Below, one piece after another: positions 1 to 10,100 of a stretch of DNA of 36,477 bases. The position numbers and the translations under genes are program-made. The stretch comes from Bacteroidota bacterium (GTDB lineage: Bacteria; Bacteroidota; Bacteroidia; Bacteroidales; Prolixibacteraceae). The stretch is from contig JAJZSZ010000005.1 in assembly GCA_021849365.1 (NCBI GenBank), positions 1 through 36,477 of the forward strand, read 5' to 3'. Every line of letters begins with the position of its first letter. Position 1 is the stretch's first letter. The notes under the pieces were generated by a model. It made no database searches, was not told the origin of the DNA, and saw only the letters and a list, made by a program, of their open reading frames with translations.

Positions 1-53
1 TTTAACTGACTGGCAAACAAGCTAGTCATAATGTCTTACTTAATCTTTTTGTG

Positions 54-521
54 ATGAAAAAGAAGAAGTTAAGCAAGCAACAATTGCTGGAAAATCAAAA
101 AAATGAGGATAAAAAGTTTAATCGAATCCTGATTATTAGTTTCAGTTTACTGGTAATCACAGTAGTTTCTGTTCTTACTTTTTACACTTATGGGTGCGAT
201 ACCAGGTTTCTATATCACAAATGGGCATGGTACGGAAAAGAAATTCCCGGCGAATGGGCTTGTATGAACGGCAACAACTTAACGTTGCATAAATCTTTAA
301 AAGTCGCTTATAACAATAAGGCGTATTATTTCTGTAGTCAGGAATGTTTCAACCATTTGGTAAAGCATTTTACGGAAGTTGCAATGGTACCCGATGCTTA
401 TTCAGGTGATTCAATTAACAAGGCCGACGCATTAATCGGGCTAAAGGAAAAAGGAAAACCTGAACTGGTTTACTTTAAGAATGCAGAAACACTCTCCCGG
501 TATTATGGATCGGGAAAATAA
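54..521 (+). CDS. Membrane-anchored TRASH/YHS-like metal-binding protein
   Basis: 155-residue protein with a basic N-terminus, one membrane segment (about residues 25-45) and a periplasmic domain. The domain holds C48, C70, C94 and C98, the last two in a CSQEC motif after an aromatic stretch (AYYFC). That spacing resembles TRASH/YHS-type metal-binding folds; this is a resemblance, not a proven family match. I chose ATG at 54 over the in-frame GTG at 51 because it gives the usual MKKKK start. It is the first gene of a cluster with an RND metal efflux pump (30 nt to the adaptor), so it probably binds or hands over the exported metal ion. No gene runs in from upstream: the first 53 bases have stops in every + frame. 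Confidence 0.75.
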   Translation: MKKKKLSKQQLLENQKNEDKKFNRILIISFSLLVITVVSVLTFYTYGCDTRFLYHKWAWYGKEIPGEWACMNGNNLTLHKSLKVAYNNKAYYFCSQECFNHLVKHFTEVAMVPDAYSGDSINKADALIGLKEKGKPELVYFKNAETLSRYYGSGK

Positions 522-551
522 ATAAAGTTTTAACAAACAAATCAATACAAG

Positions 552-1928
552 ATGATAAACAAAATTATATCTCTTTCAATAAAGAGAACATTAAAATACA
601 GCATCATTCTTTTAATAATGATATGTGTGGCCGCTTTTACAGGCTGCAAAGGAAAAAAAACCGATGAACACGGACATGCTGCTGAAACACATACCGACGC
701 AGGCGAAAAAGTTGCTGAACACGAACATATTGAGGGCGATGGGCATGACCATGCCGCTGAAACAGAAAAGGAACAAGCCGAGGGTGATGGACACGACCAC
801 GCTACTGAAACAGAACCTGAACATTCGGAAGGCGACGGGCACGACCATTCAGCAGAAGGAGAAAGTGCTGGCCAAGCAGAAGTCGGGGAAAAGGAAAGTG
901 AACACGCCGATGAGATTGCTTTTTCAAAGAAGCAGGCAAAATTAGCCGGGCTTACTACCGAAACCGTTTCACCCGGAACTTTTTACAATTCTATTAAAAC
1001 AAGCGGCCAGATTCAGGCGCCCCAAGGCAATGAAGTTGTTATTGCAGCTACTTCAAACGGGATTGTATCATTCACAAATTCCTCAATTACTGAAGGAACA
1101 GCGGTAAGTGCCGGTCAATCGATTGTAACCATATCGGCAAAAAAACTGTTGGAGGGTGACCCTGCGGCTAAAGCAAAGATTGCATACGAAACGGCGCTTA
1201 AAGAATACCAGCGTGCCGAAAATTTGGTAAAAGACCAGATTATTTCTGCAAAAGAGTTTGAACAAACAAAGCTACGCTATGAAACGGCAAAAACAACTTA
1301 TGAGGCACAGTCTTCCAATATTACGGCCAGTGGTGTAAGTGTAAGCTCCCCAATTAGCGGATACATTAAAAACAGGTTGGTGGCACAGGGTGAGTATGTT
1401 TCAGTTGGCCAGCCAATTGCTACCGTTACGCAAAACAGGCGTTTGCAATTAAGGGCAGAGGTGTCAGAGAATAATTTCAGGATACTTAAAAGTATAAATA
1501 GCGCCAATTTTAAGCTTGCTTACGATAATACCGTTTATAAACTTTCCGATTTGAACGGGAAGTTATTGTCTTATGGAAAATCTTCCGGAGATCAGTCTTT
1601 CTACATTCCGGTAACTTTTGAATTTGACAATATCGGTGAAATTATACCGGGTGCATTTACCGAAGTTTATCTTTTATCAAGCCCTCTGGAGAACGTTATT
1701 TCTGTTCCTGTTCCTTCAATAACCGAGGAACAAGGCTTAAATTTCGTTTACCTGCAATTGGATGAGGAAGGATATAAAAAGCAGGAAGTAATGCTTGGTC
1801 AAAACAACGGCGAAAGGGTTCAAATACTTTCAGGACTGAAAAATGGTGATAAAGTAGTTACAAAAGGTGTGTATCAGGTTAAACTGGCTGCAACATCATC
1901 GGTAATGCCCGAAGGTCACGCTCATTAA
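552..1928 (+). CDS. RND heavy-metal efflux periplasmic adaptor, His-rich lipoprotein (CusB/CzcB family)
   Basis: 458-residue membrane fusion protein. The N-terminal segment ends in a lipobox (FTGC, Cys32), so it should be a lipoprotein. Residues about 38-120 are an acidic His-rich linker with three copies of EGDGHDH, a likely metal sponge. The rest has the adaptor layout: barrel-sandwich halves around a helical hairpin (about 195-270) and a beta-barrel region with the SSPISGYIKN motif typical of CzcB/CusB. It bridges the inner-membrane permease at 1947 and the TolC at 5074. The metal is not certain; His-rich adaptors occur in Zn/Co/Cd and in Cu/Ag pumps. Confidence 0.9.
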   Translation: MINKIISLSIKRTLKYSIILLIMICVAAFTGCKGKKTDEHGHAAETHTDAGEKVAEHEHIEGDGHDHAAETEKEQAEGDGHDHATETEPEHSEGDGHDHSAEGESAGQAEVGEKESEHADEIAFSKKQAKLAGLTTETVSPGTFYNSIKTSGQIQAPQGNEVVIAATSNGIVSFTNSSITEGTAVSAGQSIVTISAKKLLEGDPAAKAKIAYETALKEYQRAENLVKDQIISAKEFEQTKLRYETAKTTYEAQSSNITASGVSVSSPISGYIKNRLVAQGEYVSVGQPIATVTQNRRLQLRAEVSENNFRILKSINSANFKLAYDNTVYKLSDLNGKLLSYGKSSGDQSFYIPVTFEFDNIGEIIPGAFTEVYLLSSPLENVISVPVPSITEEQGLNFVYLQLDEEGYKKQEVMLGQNNGERVQILSGLKNGDKVVTKGVYQVKLAATSSVMPEGHAH

Positions 1929-1946
1929 CCCTTAACGCGATTTACT

Positions 1947-4900
1947 ATGCTGAATAAAATAATAAAATTTTCGCTGAACAACCGGATGGTTGTTTTGGTC
2001 GCATCCCTTTTACTGATGCTTGCAGGGACTTATACGGCCGTTAATATGGAAGTAGATGTATTCCCCGATTTGAATGCACCCACGGTAGTTGTAATGACAG
2101 AGGCAAAGGGTATGGCTCCCGAAGAAGTTGAACGCCTGGTTACATTTCCTGTTGAAACAGCATTGAACGGGGCGACAGACGTGCGCCGTGTCCGTTCATC
2201 TTCCACCACAGGGTTTTCTATCGTTTGGGTCGAATTTAACTGGGGAACCGATATTTATCGCGACAGGCAGATTGTATCAGAAAAATTAGCCGTAGTGCAG
2301 GATGCTTTACCCTCGAATGTTGGAAACCCAACCTTAGGGCCTCAATCATCCATACTGGGGGAAGTAATGATAGTCGGCCTTACAGCAGATTCCACCTCAT
2401 TGCAGGATTTAAGAACGTTGGCAGACTGGACTATCCGCCCCCGCTTATTATCAACAGGTGGTGTGGCTCAGGTTACTGTACTTGGAGGCGAAATAAAAGA
2501 GTACCAGATATTGCTTAATCCTGAAAAGATGAAGCATTACGGCATCGGGATGGACGAAGTAATAAACGTGGTTACTGAAATGAATCAGAATGCCGCCGGT
2601 GGTGTTTTATATGAATATGGAAACGAATATATCATCCGGGGGGTACTTTCCACCAATAAAGCTTCTGAATTGGGTAAGGCTGTTATTAAAACAACCAATG
2701 ACATACCTATTTTAATAGAGAACATTGCCGATGTGAAAATCGGCAACAAAGCCCCTAAATTGGGTATTGCATCAAATCACGGTAAGCCTGCGGTTTTAAT
2801 GACTGTAACCAAACAACCGGCAACAAGTACCTTGGATTTAACTGATAAACTGGATAAATCACTTGCTGATGTTCAAAAAACCTTACCACCCGATGTGAAA
2901 ATTGCCACAGATATTTTTCGTCAGGCACGTTTCATTGATAATTCAATAAACAATGTAAAGAAATCTATTTACGAAGGCGGTTTTTTTGTGGTAATCGTAT
3001 TGATTATCTTTTTGATGAACGCTCGTACAACCATCATTTCGCTTGTTACGATTCCTCTTTCCCTGGTTTTCGCAATACTTTCCCTTAAATTTATGGGATT
3101 GACCATCAACACCATGAGTTTGGGCGGTATGGCTATCTCTATTGGCGCACTTGTAGATGATGCCATTGTGGATGTCGAAAACGTATTCAAACGCCTGAGG
3201 GAAAACAGGCAAAAACCACTGGAACAGCAAAAAACAATAATGACAGTTGTTTTCGAGGCGTCAAAAGAAGTACGTATGCCTATTCTGAACTCAACTTTAA
3301 TCATCATAGCTAGTTTTATTCCGTTGTTTTTTCTTTCGGGAATGGAAGGGCGCATGCTTGTTCCGCTGGGTGTGGCTTTCATTGCGGCGTTAATCGCATC
3401 TACTATTGTCGCGCTTACCCTTACCCCGGTATTATGCAGTTATTTGCTGGGCAAACCCCGAAATGGAAATAATCACGATCAGGAACCGTATGTTGTCAGG
3501 AAACTAAAAGTTGTATATGAAAAAACACTCAGATGGTCGCTGATTCACAAAAAATGGGTACTTGGTGTAACCGGTGGGGTTTTGGTTGTTTCAATACTTG
3601 TATTCTTCTCATTAGGCCGAAGTTTTTTGCCTCCGTTTAACGAGGGTTCATTTACGATTAACGTAAGCACCGTTCCGGGAATCTCAATTGAAGAATCGGA
3701 CAAGATTGGGCGAATTGCCGAAGAAATACTGCTCTCAGTTCCCGAAATACGAACCGTTGCGCGAAAAACCGGACGCGCAGAACTGGACGAACATGCTTTG
3801 GGGGTAAATGTGTCGGAAATTGAAGCCCCGTTTATACTCGACAAACGCTCCAAAGATGAAGTATTGGCAGAAGTCCGCGAAAAAGTGAAAGTATTACCCG
3901 GTGTCAATATAGAGATAGGGCAGCCAATTTCACACCGTATCGATGCGATGCTTTCAGGAACAAGGGCCAATATTGCAATTAAGCTTTTTGGAACCGACTT
4001 GAATAAAATGTTTACCATAGGAAATCAAATCAAAGCTTCTATTGGGGGCATTGAAGGCATTGCCGACCTGAATGTGGAACAACAAATAGAACGGCCGCAA
4101 TTGAAGATTGTTCCGAAAAGGGAAGTTCTGGCAAAATACGGCATTACCCTGCCCGAATTTGGCGAGATAGTTAGTGTTATGCTTGCTGGTGAAGTTGTTT
4201 CACAGGTTTACGAAGGCAACAGGTCTTTCGACCTGACACTAAAAGTAAATAACGATAGCCGGGCAACCGCCGACAGAATTAAAAACCTGATCGTTGATGC
4301 CAACGGACGGATGATACCATTGGGCAACATCGCTGAAATTACTTCGGCAACAGGTCCTAATACAATTAATCGTGAAAATGTTGCCCGAAAAATAGTTATT
4401 TCTGCCAATGTCGCAGGGCGCGATTTGAGAGGCGTTGTTAACGATATTCAAAAGACTGTAAACGAAAAAATAACATTGCCCGAAGGTTATCATGTCCAGT
4501 ATGGCGGACAGTTTGAAAGCGAACAGGCCGCATCGAGAACGCTGCTTATTACTTCCATTTTCTCGATAATGGTCATTTTCCTGCTGTTGTTTGCTCAATT
4601 TAGAAGTGTAACCGAGTCAGTTGTAATACTCTTGAACCTTCCATTAGCGCTTATTGGCGGAGTTTTTACCATCTATTTTACAAGCGGAATAATAAGTATC
4701 CCTGCAATTATCGGGTTTATTTCTCTTTTTGGTATTGCAACACGAAACGGAATGCTGCTCATCTCACGGTATAACGATTTACAAGACGAAGGTTTATCAA
4801 AATTTGATAGTGTTATGCACGGCTCCCTGGATCGTCTGAATCCTATCCTGATGACCGCGTTGGCGGCTGGCCTTGCACTTGTTCCACTTGCGTTAGGTGG

Positions 4901-5072
4901 CGATTTGCCTGGCAATGAAATACAAAGCCCGATGGCCAAGGTTATTCTTGGAGGCTTATTAACATCAACATTACTAAACGGTTTTATCATTCCAATCATG
5001 TATATTCTAACAAACAGAACGATTGTGAGAGAGATGATGCAAGATGATGAGATAACTGAAAAACAAGAATAA
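1947..5072 (+). CDS. RND heavy-metal efflux permease (CusA/CzcA family)
   Basis: 1041-residue inner-membrane proton-driven pump of the HME-RND family, normal length. It starts with the usual short cytoplasmic stretch (LNKIIKFSLNNR) and one TM helix, followed by porter domains, TM2-6, a second periplasmic loop and the C-terminal helices. The TM4 proton-relay motif reads AISIGALVDDAIVDVEN (about residues 396-412, D404/D405). This is closer to the AIG-type motif of CusA/SilA monovalent pumps than to the DFG-type of the second permease in this window, but not identical, so Cu/Ag is only a suggestion. It sits 18 nt after the adaptor and 1 nt before the TolC gene, so all three are one operon. Confidence 0.93.
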   Translation: MLNKIIKFSLNNRMVVLVASLLLMLAGTYTAVNMEVDVFPDLNAPTVVVMTEAKGMAPEEVERLVTFPVETALNGATDVRRVRSSSTTGFSIVWVEFNWGTDIYRDRQIVSEKLAVVQDALPSNVGNPTLGPQSSILGEVMIVGLTADSTSLQDLRTLADWTIRPRLLSTGGVAQVTVLGGEIKEYQILLNPEKMKHYGIGMDEVINVVTEMNQNAAGGVLYEYGNEYIIRGVLSTNKASELGKAVIKTTNDIPILIENIADVKIGNKAPKLGIASNHGKPAVLMTVTKQPATSTLDLTDKLDKSLADVQKTLPPDVKIATDIFRQARFIDNSINNVKKSIYEGGFFVVIVLIIFLMNARTTIISLVTIPLSLVFAILSLKFMGLTINTMSLGGMAISIGALVDDAIVDVENVFKRLRENRQKPLEQQKTIMTVVFEASKEVRMPILNSTLIIIASFIPLFFLSGMEGRMLVPLGVAFIAALIASTIVALTLTPVLCSYLLGKPRNGNNHDQEPYVVRKLKVVYEKTLRWSLIHKKWVLGVTGGVLVVSILVFFSLGRSFLPPFNEGSFTINVSTVPGISIEESDKIGRIAEEILLSVPEIRTVARKTGRAELDEHALGVNVSEIEAPFILDKRSKDEVLAEVREKVKVLPGVNIEIGQPISHRIDAMLSGTRANIAIKLFGTDLNKMFTIGNQIKASIGGIEGIADLNVEQQIERPQLKIVPKREVLAKYGITLPEFGEIVSVMLAGEVVSQVYEGNRSFDLTLKVNNDSRATADRIKNLIVDANGRMIPLGNIAEITSATGPNTINRENVARKIVISANVAGRDLRGVVNDIQKTVNEKITLPEGYHVQYGGQFESEQAASRTLLITSIFSIMVIFLLLFAQFRSVTESVVILLNLPLALIGGVFTIYFTSGIISIPAIIGFISLFGIATRNGMLLISRYNDLQDEGLSKFDSVMHGSLDRLNPILMTALAAGLALVPLALGGDLPGNEIQSPMAKVILGGLLTSTLLNGFIIPIMYILTNRTIVREMMQDDEITEKQE

Positions 5073-5073
5073 G

Positions 5074-6252
5074 ATGAGAACATTAATAATAAGCATAATG
5101 GCATTAATTGCGAGCATTTCGCTTAATGCCCAAAACAGTGTCGAAACAGCTTTGAAAGTTATAGAGGAAAACAATAAAACTTTAAAAGCGCTTAAAGAGA
5201 CTGCCGAGGCACAGAAGTTAGAAAACCGTACCGGAATATACCTTTCAGCCCCGGAGATTGGCTTTAACTATTTATGGGGCAACCCTTCGGCTATAGGCAA
5301 TCGTAATGATTTGAATATCACTCAAACATTCGATATTCCTACCATAACCGGTATGAAAAGTAAAATTGCCAACGAGCGTAACGGCTTGGTTGAATGGCAA
5401 TACAAAGCCGAAAGGATGCGTATTCTTCTCGAAGCAAAACAGTATTGCATTGAGTTGATTTATTTTAATGCCCTGAAAAAGGAATTGGAAATAAGGTTGC
5501 AGCATGCCAAAACAATTGCAGAAGGGTATCAAAACCGTTTAAATAGTGGCGATGCAAATCGGTTGGAATACAACAAAGCGCAATTGAGTTTATCTGCCAT
5601 AAATGGCGAAATTTCGCGTGTTGATGTTGAACGTAGTGCGCTGTTGTCTCAACTTAAAAGGCTGAATGGTGGCATGGATGTTATCATGGATGAATATCAA
5701 TTTAGTCAGGGACAACTTCCACTTAATTTTGACGATTGGTATGTACAGGCTGAACAAAAGAATCCCATTTTGGCTTACATCAAACAAGAAGTTGTAGTGA
5801 GCCAAAAGCAGGTGTCGTTGAACAAAGCTAAAGGCTTACCAACATTTTCAGCAGGCTATATGAGTGAAAAAGTTGTTGGGCAAAGGGTTCAGGGACTTTC
5901 TTTGGGCGTTTCTGTTCCTTTGTGGGAAAATAAAAATCGTGTAAAACAGGCAAATGCGACAGTTGTTGCCGCCCAGTCGCGCGAAACCGACAGTAAGCAA
6001 CAATTTTACAACCAGCTTCAAATTCAGCACAACCGTGCTTTAGGCTTGAAAAGCACCGCCGAAGCATATCGAAAATCGTTAGCTTTGGCAAACAGCACCG
6101 AATTGCTCAAAAAAGCGCTTGATGCGGGCGAGATTTCTTTATTAGAGTACATGGTTGAACTGGGTCTGTACTACAATTTGGTAAACCAGACACTGGAAGC
6201 CGAACGCGACTATCAAAAGGCGCTATCAGAACTTTCGGCAGTCGAGTTATAA
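5074..6252 (+). CDS. TolC-family outer-membrane efflux channel (CusC/CzcC type)
   Basis: 392-residue outer-membrane factor with a Sec signal peptide ending near LNAQ (residue 20). The long alpha-helical, Gln/Glu/Ala-rich body has two repeats, as expected for a TolC protomer. It begins 1 nt after the permease stop, so the two are probably translationally coupled. No lipobox Cys follows the signal. It completes the tripartite pump begun at 552, and a structured intergenic region with hairpins follows the stop. Confidence 0.9.
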   Translation: MRTLIISIMALIASISLNAQNSVETALKVIEENNKTLKALKETAEAQKLENRTGIYLSAPEIGFNYLWGNPSAIGNRNDLNITQTFDIPTITGMKSKIANERNGLVEWQYKAERMRILLEAKQYCIELIYFNALKKELEIRLQHAKTIAEGYQNRLNSGDANRLEYNKAQLSLSAINGEISRVDVERSALLSQLKRLNGGMDVIMDEYQFSQGQLPLNFDDWYVQAEQKNPILAYIKQEVVVSQKQVSLNKAKGLPTFSAGYMSEKVVGQRVQGLSLGVSVPLWENKNRVKQANATVVAAQSRETDSKQQFYNQLQIQHNRALGLKSTAEAYRKSLALANSTELLKKALDAGEISLLEYMVELGLYYNLVNQTLEAERDYQKALSELSAVEL

Positions 6253-6500
6253 AACAAGACAAGCCAGTGTTTACTTTTAGAAACTTGAATATCTATTTTT
6301 AAACGATGGAAAAATAAGTTTTTAAATAGACTTGAAAAAAGTGGTATCAAACCAACAGCCTTATGGCTGTTGGTTCTTGATGCTATTGCTAATCCCTTTG
6401 GGTTAGTTTCCCGAAGCTCTGCTTCGAATAAAAAAACTGACTCCAAATGAATTACCTCGTCAGCTCTGCATCGAAGTCGTCCGTTTCCCCTAAATAATTT
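6253..6500 (+). other. Structured intergenic region with stacked hairpins
   Basis: No gene is visible between the TolC stop and the operator at 6501. The stretch holds three inverted repeats in a row. An 11-bp perfect stem is at 6350-6360/6365-6375 (AACCAACAGCC, loop TTAT). A 7-bp stem with one G:T pair is at 6389-6395/6400-6406. A 6-bp stem is at 6412-6417/6421-6426 (CGAAGC, loop TCT), enclosed by a longer imperfect arm at 6402-6409/6434-6441. The first hairpin is the best candidate for termination of the upstream operon, although no T-run follows it. The rest could be a small RNA or repeat remnant. Confidence 0.5.
6350..6375 (+). terminator. Hairpin after the first efflux operon
   Basis: Perfect 11-bp stem AACCAACAGCC/GGCTGTTGGTT with a 4-nt loop, about 100 nt after the TolC stop. 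The arms extend outward with ATCAA/TTGAT across a 2-nt bulge. It is followed by TCTTGATGC rather than a U-run, so intrinsic termination is plausible but not shown. Confidence 0.4.
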
Positions 6501-6515
6501 TGCAACTCAGTTGCA
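6501..6515 (+). promoter_or_regulatory. Palindromic operator TGCAAC-N3-GTTGCA (copy A)
   Basis: Perfect 6-bp inverted repeat TGCAAC TCA GTTGCA, placed 12 nt before the TAnnTTTG -7 box of the operon that starts at 6551. An identical palindrome with the same 12-nt spacing lies at 13647-13661, immediately after the Fur-family gene. Its size and symmetry suit a Fur-family dimer, so I infer it is that regulator's site. It lies upstream of the ATG chosen for the small Cys protein, which argues against any earlier start for that gene. Confidence 0.65.
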
Positions 6516-6527
6516 TTAACTTTTTTC

Positions 6528-6535
6528 TATCTTTG
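6528..6535 (+). promoter_or_regulatory. Bacteroidota-type -7 promoter box TATCTTTG
   Basis: TATCTTTG matches the Bacteroidota sigma-factor -7 consensus TAnnTTTG and lies 15 nt before the ATG at 6551. The -33 region (TTG) overlaps the TGCAAC-N3-GTTGCA palindrome, so a bound repressor would block RNA polymerase. Confidence 0.6.
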
Positions 6536-6550
6536 GCGTTAAATATACAA

Positions 6551-6856
6551 ATGAAACTTTTTGCATACATATTAGTTTTTGTTGTTTTGGCCCTCACTGC
6601 AATTCCTTGCGTTGACGTTCCAAAGGACAATTCCGTGCAAAAAACTGAACTTACCTACACAACTTCTGATCATCATCAAAGCGACACTGACCACTGTTCT
6701 CCGTTCTGTACTTGCCAATGTTGCCAGACAAGTTTCCATGTTTCCAATATCGCCGTCACATTTACTGCTGACATTATAGAAATTAGCTACAATGAATGTT
6801 CTTCAAGTTTCCAAAGTCCTGAACTGTTTGATTTTCTGATTCCCCCTAAAGCTTAA
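6551..6856 (+). CDS. Small secreted Cys/His-rich protein (DUF6660-like)
   Basis: 101 residues beginning MKLFAYILVF with a hydrophobic N-terminal signal segment. A His/Asp-rich stretch (HHQSDTDH, about 41-48) leads into the Cys cluster C49, C53, C55, C57, C58 (CSPFCTCQCC). The pattern resembles the small DUF6660 proteins that precede CusA-type operons in Bacteroidota; I recall that from family knowledge and have not checked it. ATG at 6551 is chosen because the upstream in-frame TTG lies inside the operator and ahead of the promoter. It is the first gene of the second efflux operon and probably acts in the periplasm or envelope as a metal-binding accessory. Confidence 0.75.
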   Translation: MKLFAYILVFVVLALTAIPCVDVPKDNSVQKTELTYTTSDHHQSDTDHCSPFCTCQCCQTSFHVSNIAVTFTADIIEISYNECSSSFQSPELFDFLIPPKA

Positions 6857-7170
6857 ATTCCTTTATTGCTTAAAGTGAAACCCTTCATGCTCTACCTATA
6901 ATCATCACAGGTCAGATTTCGGTATTATTTTAAGTAAACTTTCTTAACCATGCTTTCATTTCGGAAGTAAATATCTTTTTGCATTTTTAAAATAAAGAAA
7001 GTATAAAATTGAAGCAGAAGATTAAAAAGAAAAAAAGAAAGAAAATCCGTCTTATACAGGTAGTTAAATGGTTTTTTATTGCCCTGCCGTTTTGGTTTTA
7101 ATTGAAGGGATATTTGGGCGGATTTATCACTTTGTCACCATACATGTAAAATAAATAAAACACTTAAATT
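6857..7170 (+). other. Intergenic region with one possible micro-ORF
   Basis: About 310 bases between the small Cys protein and the RND permease. I see no promoter consensus, terminator or RNA gene. The only coding-like signal is a 30-codon frame at 7009-7101 (TTG start). It encodes a Lys/Arg run followed by a Trp/Phe-rich hydrophobic end (VVKWFFIALPFWF), which could be a tiny membrane peptide or a relic. The interval is probably transcribed as part of the operon. Confidence 0.35.
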
Positions 7171-10100
7171 ATGATAGAACGCATTATTCATTTTTCGATA
7201 AAGAATAAGTTTATCATCGGGCTATTCGTAGTTGCGTTAATTGGTTGGGGAACTTATTCTTTAACCAGGTTACCAATTGATGCAATTCCCGATATTACAA
7301 ACAATCAGGTACAAGTTATTTCAATTGCACCTTCATTGGCGGTGCAGGAAGTTGAAAGTTTTATTACCTCACCCATCGAAGTAGCCGTTGCCAATATTCC
7401 GAATATTATTGAGCTGCGCTCCATTTCTCGTTTAGGCTTATCGGTGATAACCGTTGTGTTTAAAGACGATGTAGATATTTATTGGGCAAGGCAACAATTG
7501 GGCGAACGCCTCAAAGAGGCGGAAGACAATATACCTTCCGGCCTTGCTAAAATAGAATTGGCTCCTATCTCCACAGGTTTAGGCGAAATATATCAATACC
7601 GTCTTGCTGTTGAAAAAGGCTTTGAGAAAAAATACAACCCAATGGAATTGAGAACTATTCAGGATTGGGTTGTACGCCGTGAAATGCTTGGCACATCGGG
7701 CGTAGCTGATATTAACAGCTATGGTGGTTTCGTAAAACAATACGAAGTTGCAATAAACCCCGAAAGGCTCAGAGGAATGAACCTTACGCTAACCGATATT
7801 TTTGAAGCCCTCGAACGCAATAACGAAAATACCGGAAGCGCTTACCTTGACAAAAAACCAACCGCTTATTTTATACGTGGCATTGGTTTGGTTAAATCGA
7901 TTGAAGACATTGAAAAGATTGTAGTAAACAACAACCCTTCGGGCATCCCTGTATTAATTCGTGATGTAGCTACCGTTCAATATGGCAGCGCTACCCGTTA
8001 TGGAGCTTTTGTTGTAGATACTACTGAAGCAGTTGGTGGTGTGGTAATGATGCTCAAAGGGGCAAATGCCCACCAAGTTGTTGATAACGTTGAAACCCGC
8101 ATACAATCCATTCAAAAATCAATGCCTAAAGGGGTTACAATTGAACCATTCTTAAACCGCTCAGACCTTGTTGACAGGGCGATAGGCACAGTCTCTGAAA
8201 ACCTTATATTAGGGGCATTAATTGTAATATTCATTCTCGTTTTAATGCTTGGCAACATGAGGGCTGGCCTTATTGTAGCTTCGGTTATACCGCTCTCCAT
8301 GCTTTTTGCCATTTCTTTAATGAACCTCTTTGGCGTTTCTGGCAACCTAATGAGTTTAGGGGCTATCGACTTTGGTGTGATTATAGACGGTGCTGTTATT
8401 ATTGTCGAAAGTATAGTGCACCGGATAACGATGAGCAAACATCACCATCAGGGCATTACCAGGCTATCGCAGGAGCAAATGGATGAACAGGTATTTCAGG
8501 CATCCAGCCGCATTCGTAAAGCCGCCACGTTTGGTGAAATTATCATTCTTATCGTTTATATCCCAATTCTTACTTTAATTGGAATTGAAGGTAAAATGTT
8601 TAGGCCCATGGCTATGGTAGTGTCCTTTGCAATACTTGGAGCTTTTATTCTTTCGCTAACTTATATTCCTATGGTTTCAGCCTTGTTCCTGAGTAAAAAG
8701 ACCGAACACAAACGTAATTTTTCCGATAATCTAATGGACTGGTTTCACCGTGCGTTTAACCCTGTAATTGAATTTGCACTCCGGCGTAAATTGTTGGTTT
8801 CTGTTTCGGCCATTGTGTTGTTCTTGTCTAGTTTATTTCTTTTCAGCCGGTTGGGAGGCGAGTTTATCCCCCAACTCGAAGAAGGCGACCTGGCCGCTGG
8901 TGTTATCACCTTACAGGGCGGGTCACTCAGCAATTCGGTTGAGATGGTACAGAAAGCCAACAAAATATTGCTCGACAATTTTCCGGAAATTAAACATGCC
9001 GTGTGTAAAATTGGCGCCGGAGAAATCCCTACCGACCCAACACCTATGGAAACCGGCGATTATATTATTACCCTGAAAGACAAAGACGAGTGGACATCAG
9101 CCGAAACCCGCGAAGAATTGGTTGAAAAAATGGAAGAAGCTTTGATTCCATTGGCTGGTGTTAAGTTCGAGTTTCAACAACCCATACAAATGCGTTTTAA
9201 TGAATTAATGACGGGTTCGAAGCAGGATATTGCCATAAAAATATTTGGCGACAACCTCAATACATTGGCTGAAAAGGCCAAAGATGTTGAGAAAATAATT
9301 ACAAATATTAAAGGTGTTGAAGATATTAACGTGGAAAAAGTTACCGGGCTGGCACAAGTACAGGTTGAATACAGCCGTGAACGATTGGCACAATACGGCC
9401 TTTCTGTCGAGGAGGTAAACCGTGCGCTTCGGGCTGCATTTGCCGGAAGCCAGGCTGGGGTCGTATTTGACGAAGAAAAGCGCATCGGGCTGGTGGTCCG
9501 TTTAGATAAAGATTATCGCCAAAACCTCGACGATGTGAAAAACCTTTCGGTGGCGCTGCCAAATGGCGGTCAAATACCGTTTCAGCAAATTGCCAATATT
9601 GAAATCAAGTCTGGACCTGCACAGGTATCTCGTGAGAACACAAAACGTCGTATTACCATTGGGTTTAACGTTCGTAACCGCGATATTCAAAGTGTAATAA
9701 ACGAGGTTACAGGACAAATTGACACCCAGGTTCAATTACCAACAGGGTACTATGTAACTTATGGGGGGCAGTTTCAAAACCTACAGGCTGCCAAAGCACG
9801 TTTAGCTATTGCTGTTCCGGTTGCATTGCTCCTGATATTTGTATTGCTGTTTTTTACATTCCATTCGGTAAAACAAACGTTGCTGATTTATACGGCTGTA
9901 CCGATGTCGGCTATTGGCGGGGTTTTTGCCCTTTGGATTCGGGATATGAACTTTTCGATTTCGGCTGGCGTAGGATTTATTGCCTTGTTTGGTGTGGCTG
10001 TGCTTAATGGTATTGTACTGATTGCCGAGTTTAACCGACTCGAAAAAGATGGCGTATCCGATATTTATGAACGTGTCCGTCAAGGATTGCATACACGTTT

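Noticed and set aside
730-860. Repeats suggestive of a CRISPR or tandem DNA array
   Set aside because: They are in-frame codons for EGDGHDH with irregular spacing and no unique spacers; they belong to the adaptor's His-rich linker.
2943-4018. Long - strand open frames opposite the first RND permease
   Set aside because: They lie wholly inside a clear RND gene, have no family features and low-complexity Ser/Thr/Ile-rich products, as expected for shadow frames.
9174-9735. - strand frames opposite the RND-TolC fusion
   Set aside because: Fully covered by an unmistakable permease coding region; no domain or start context.
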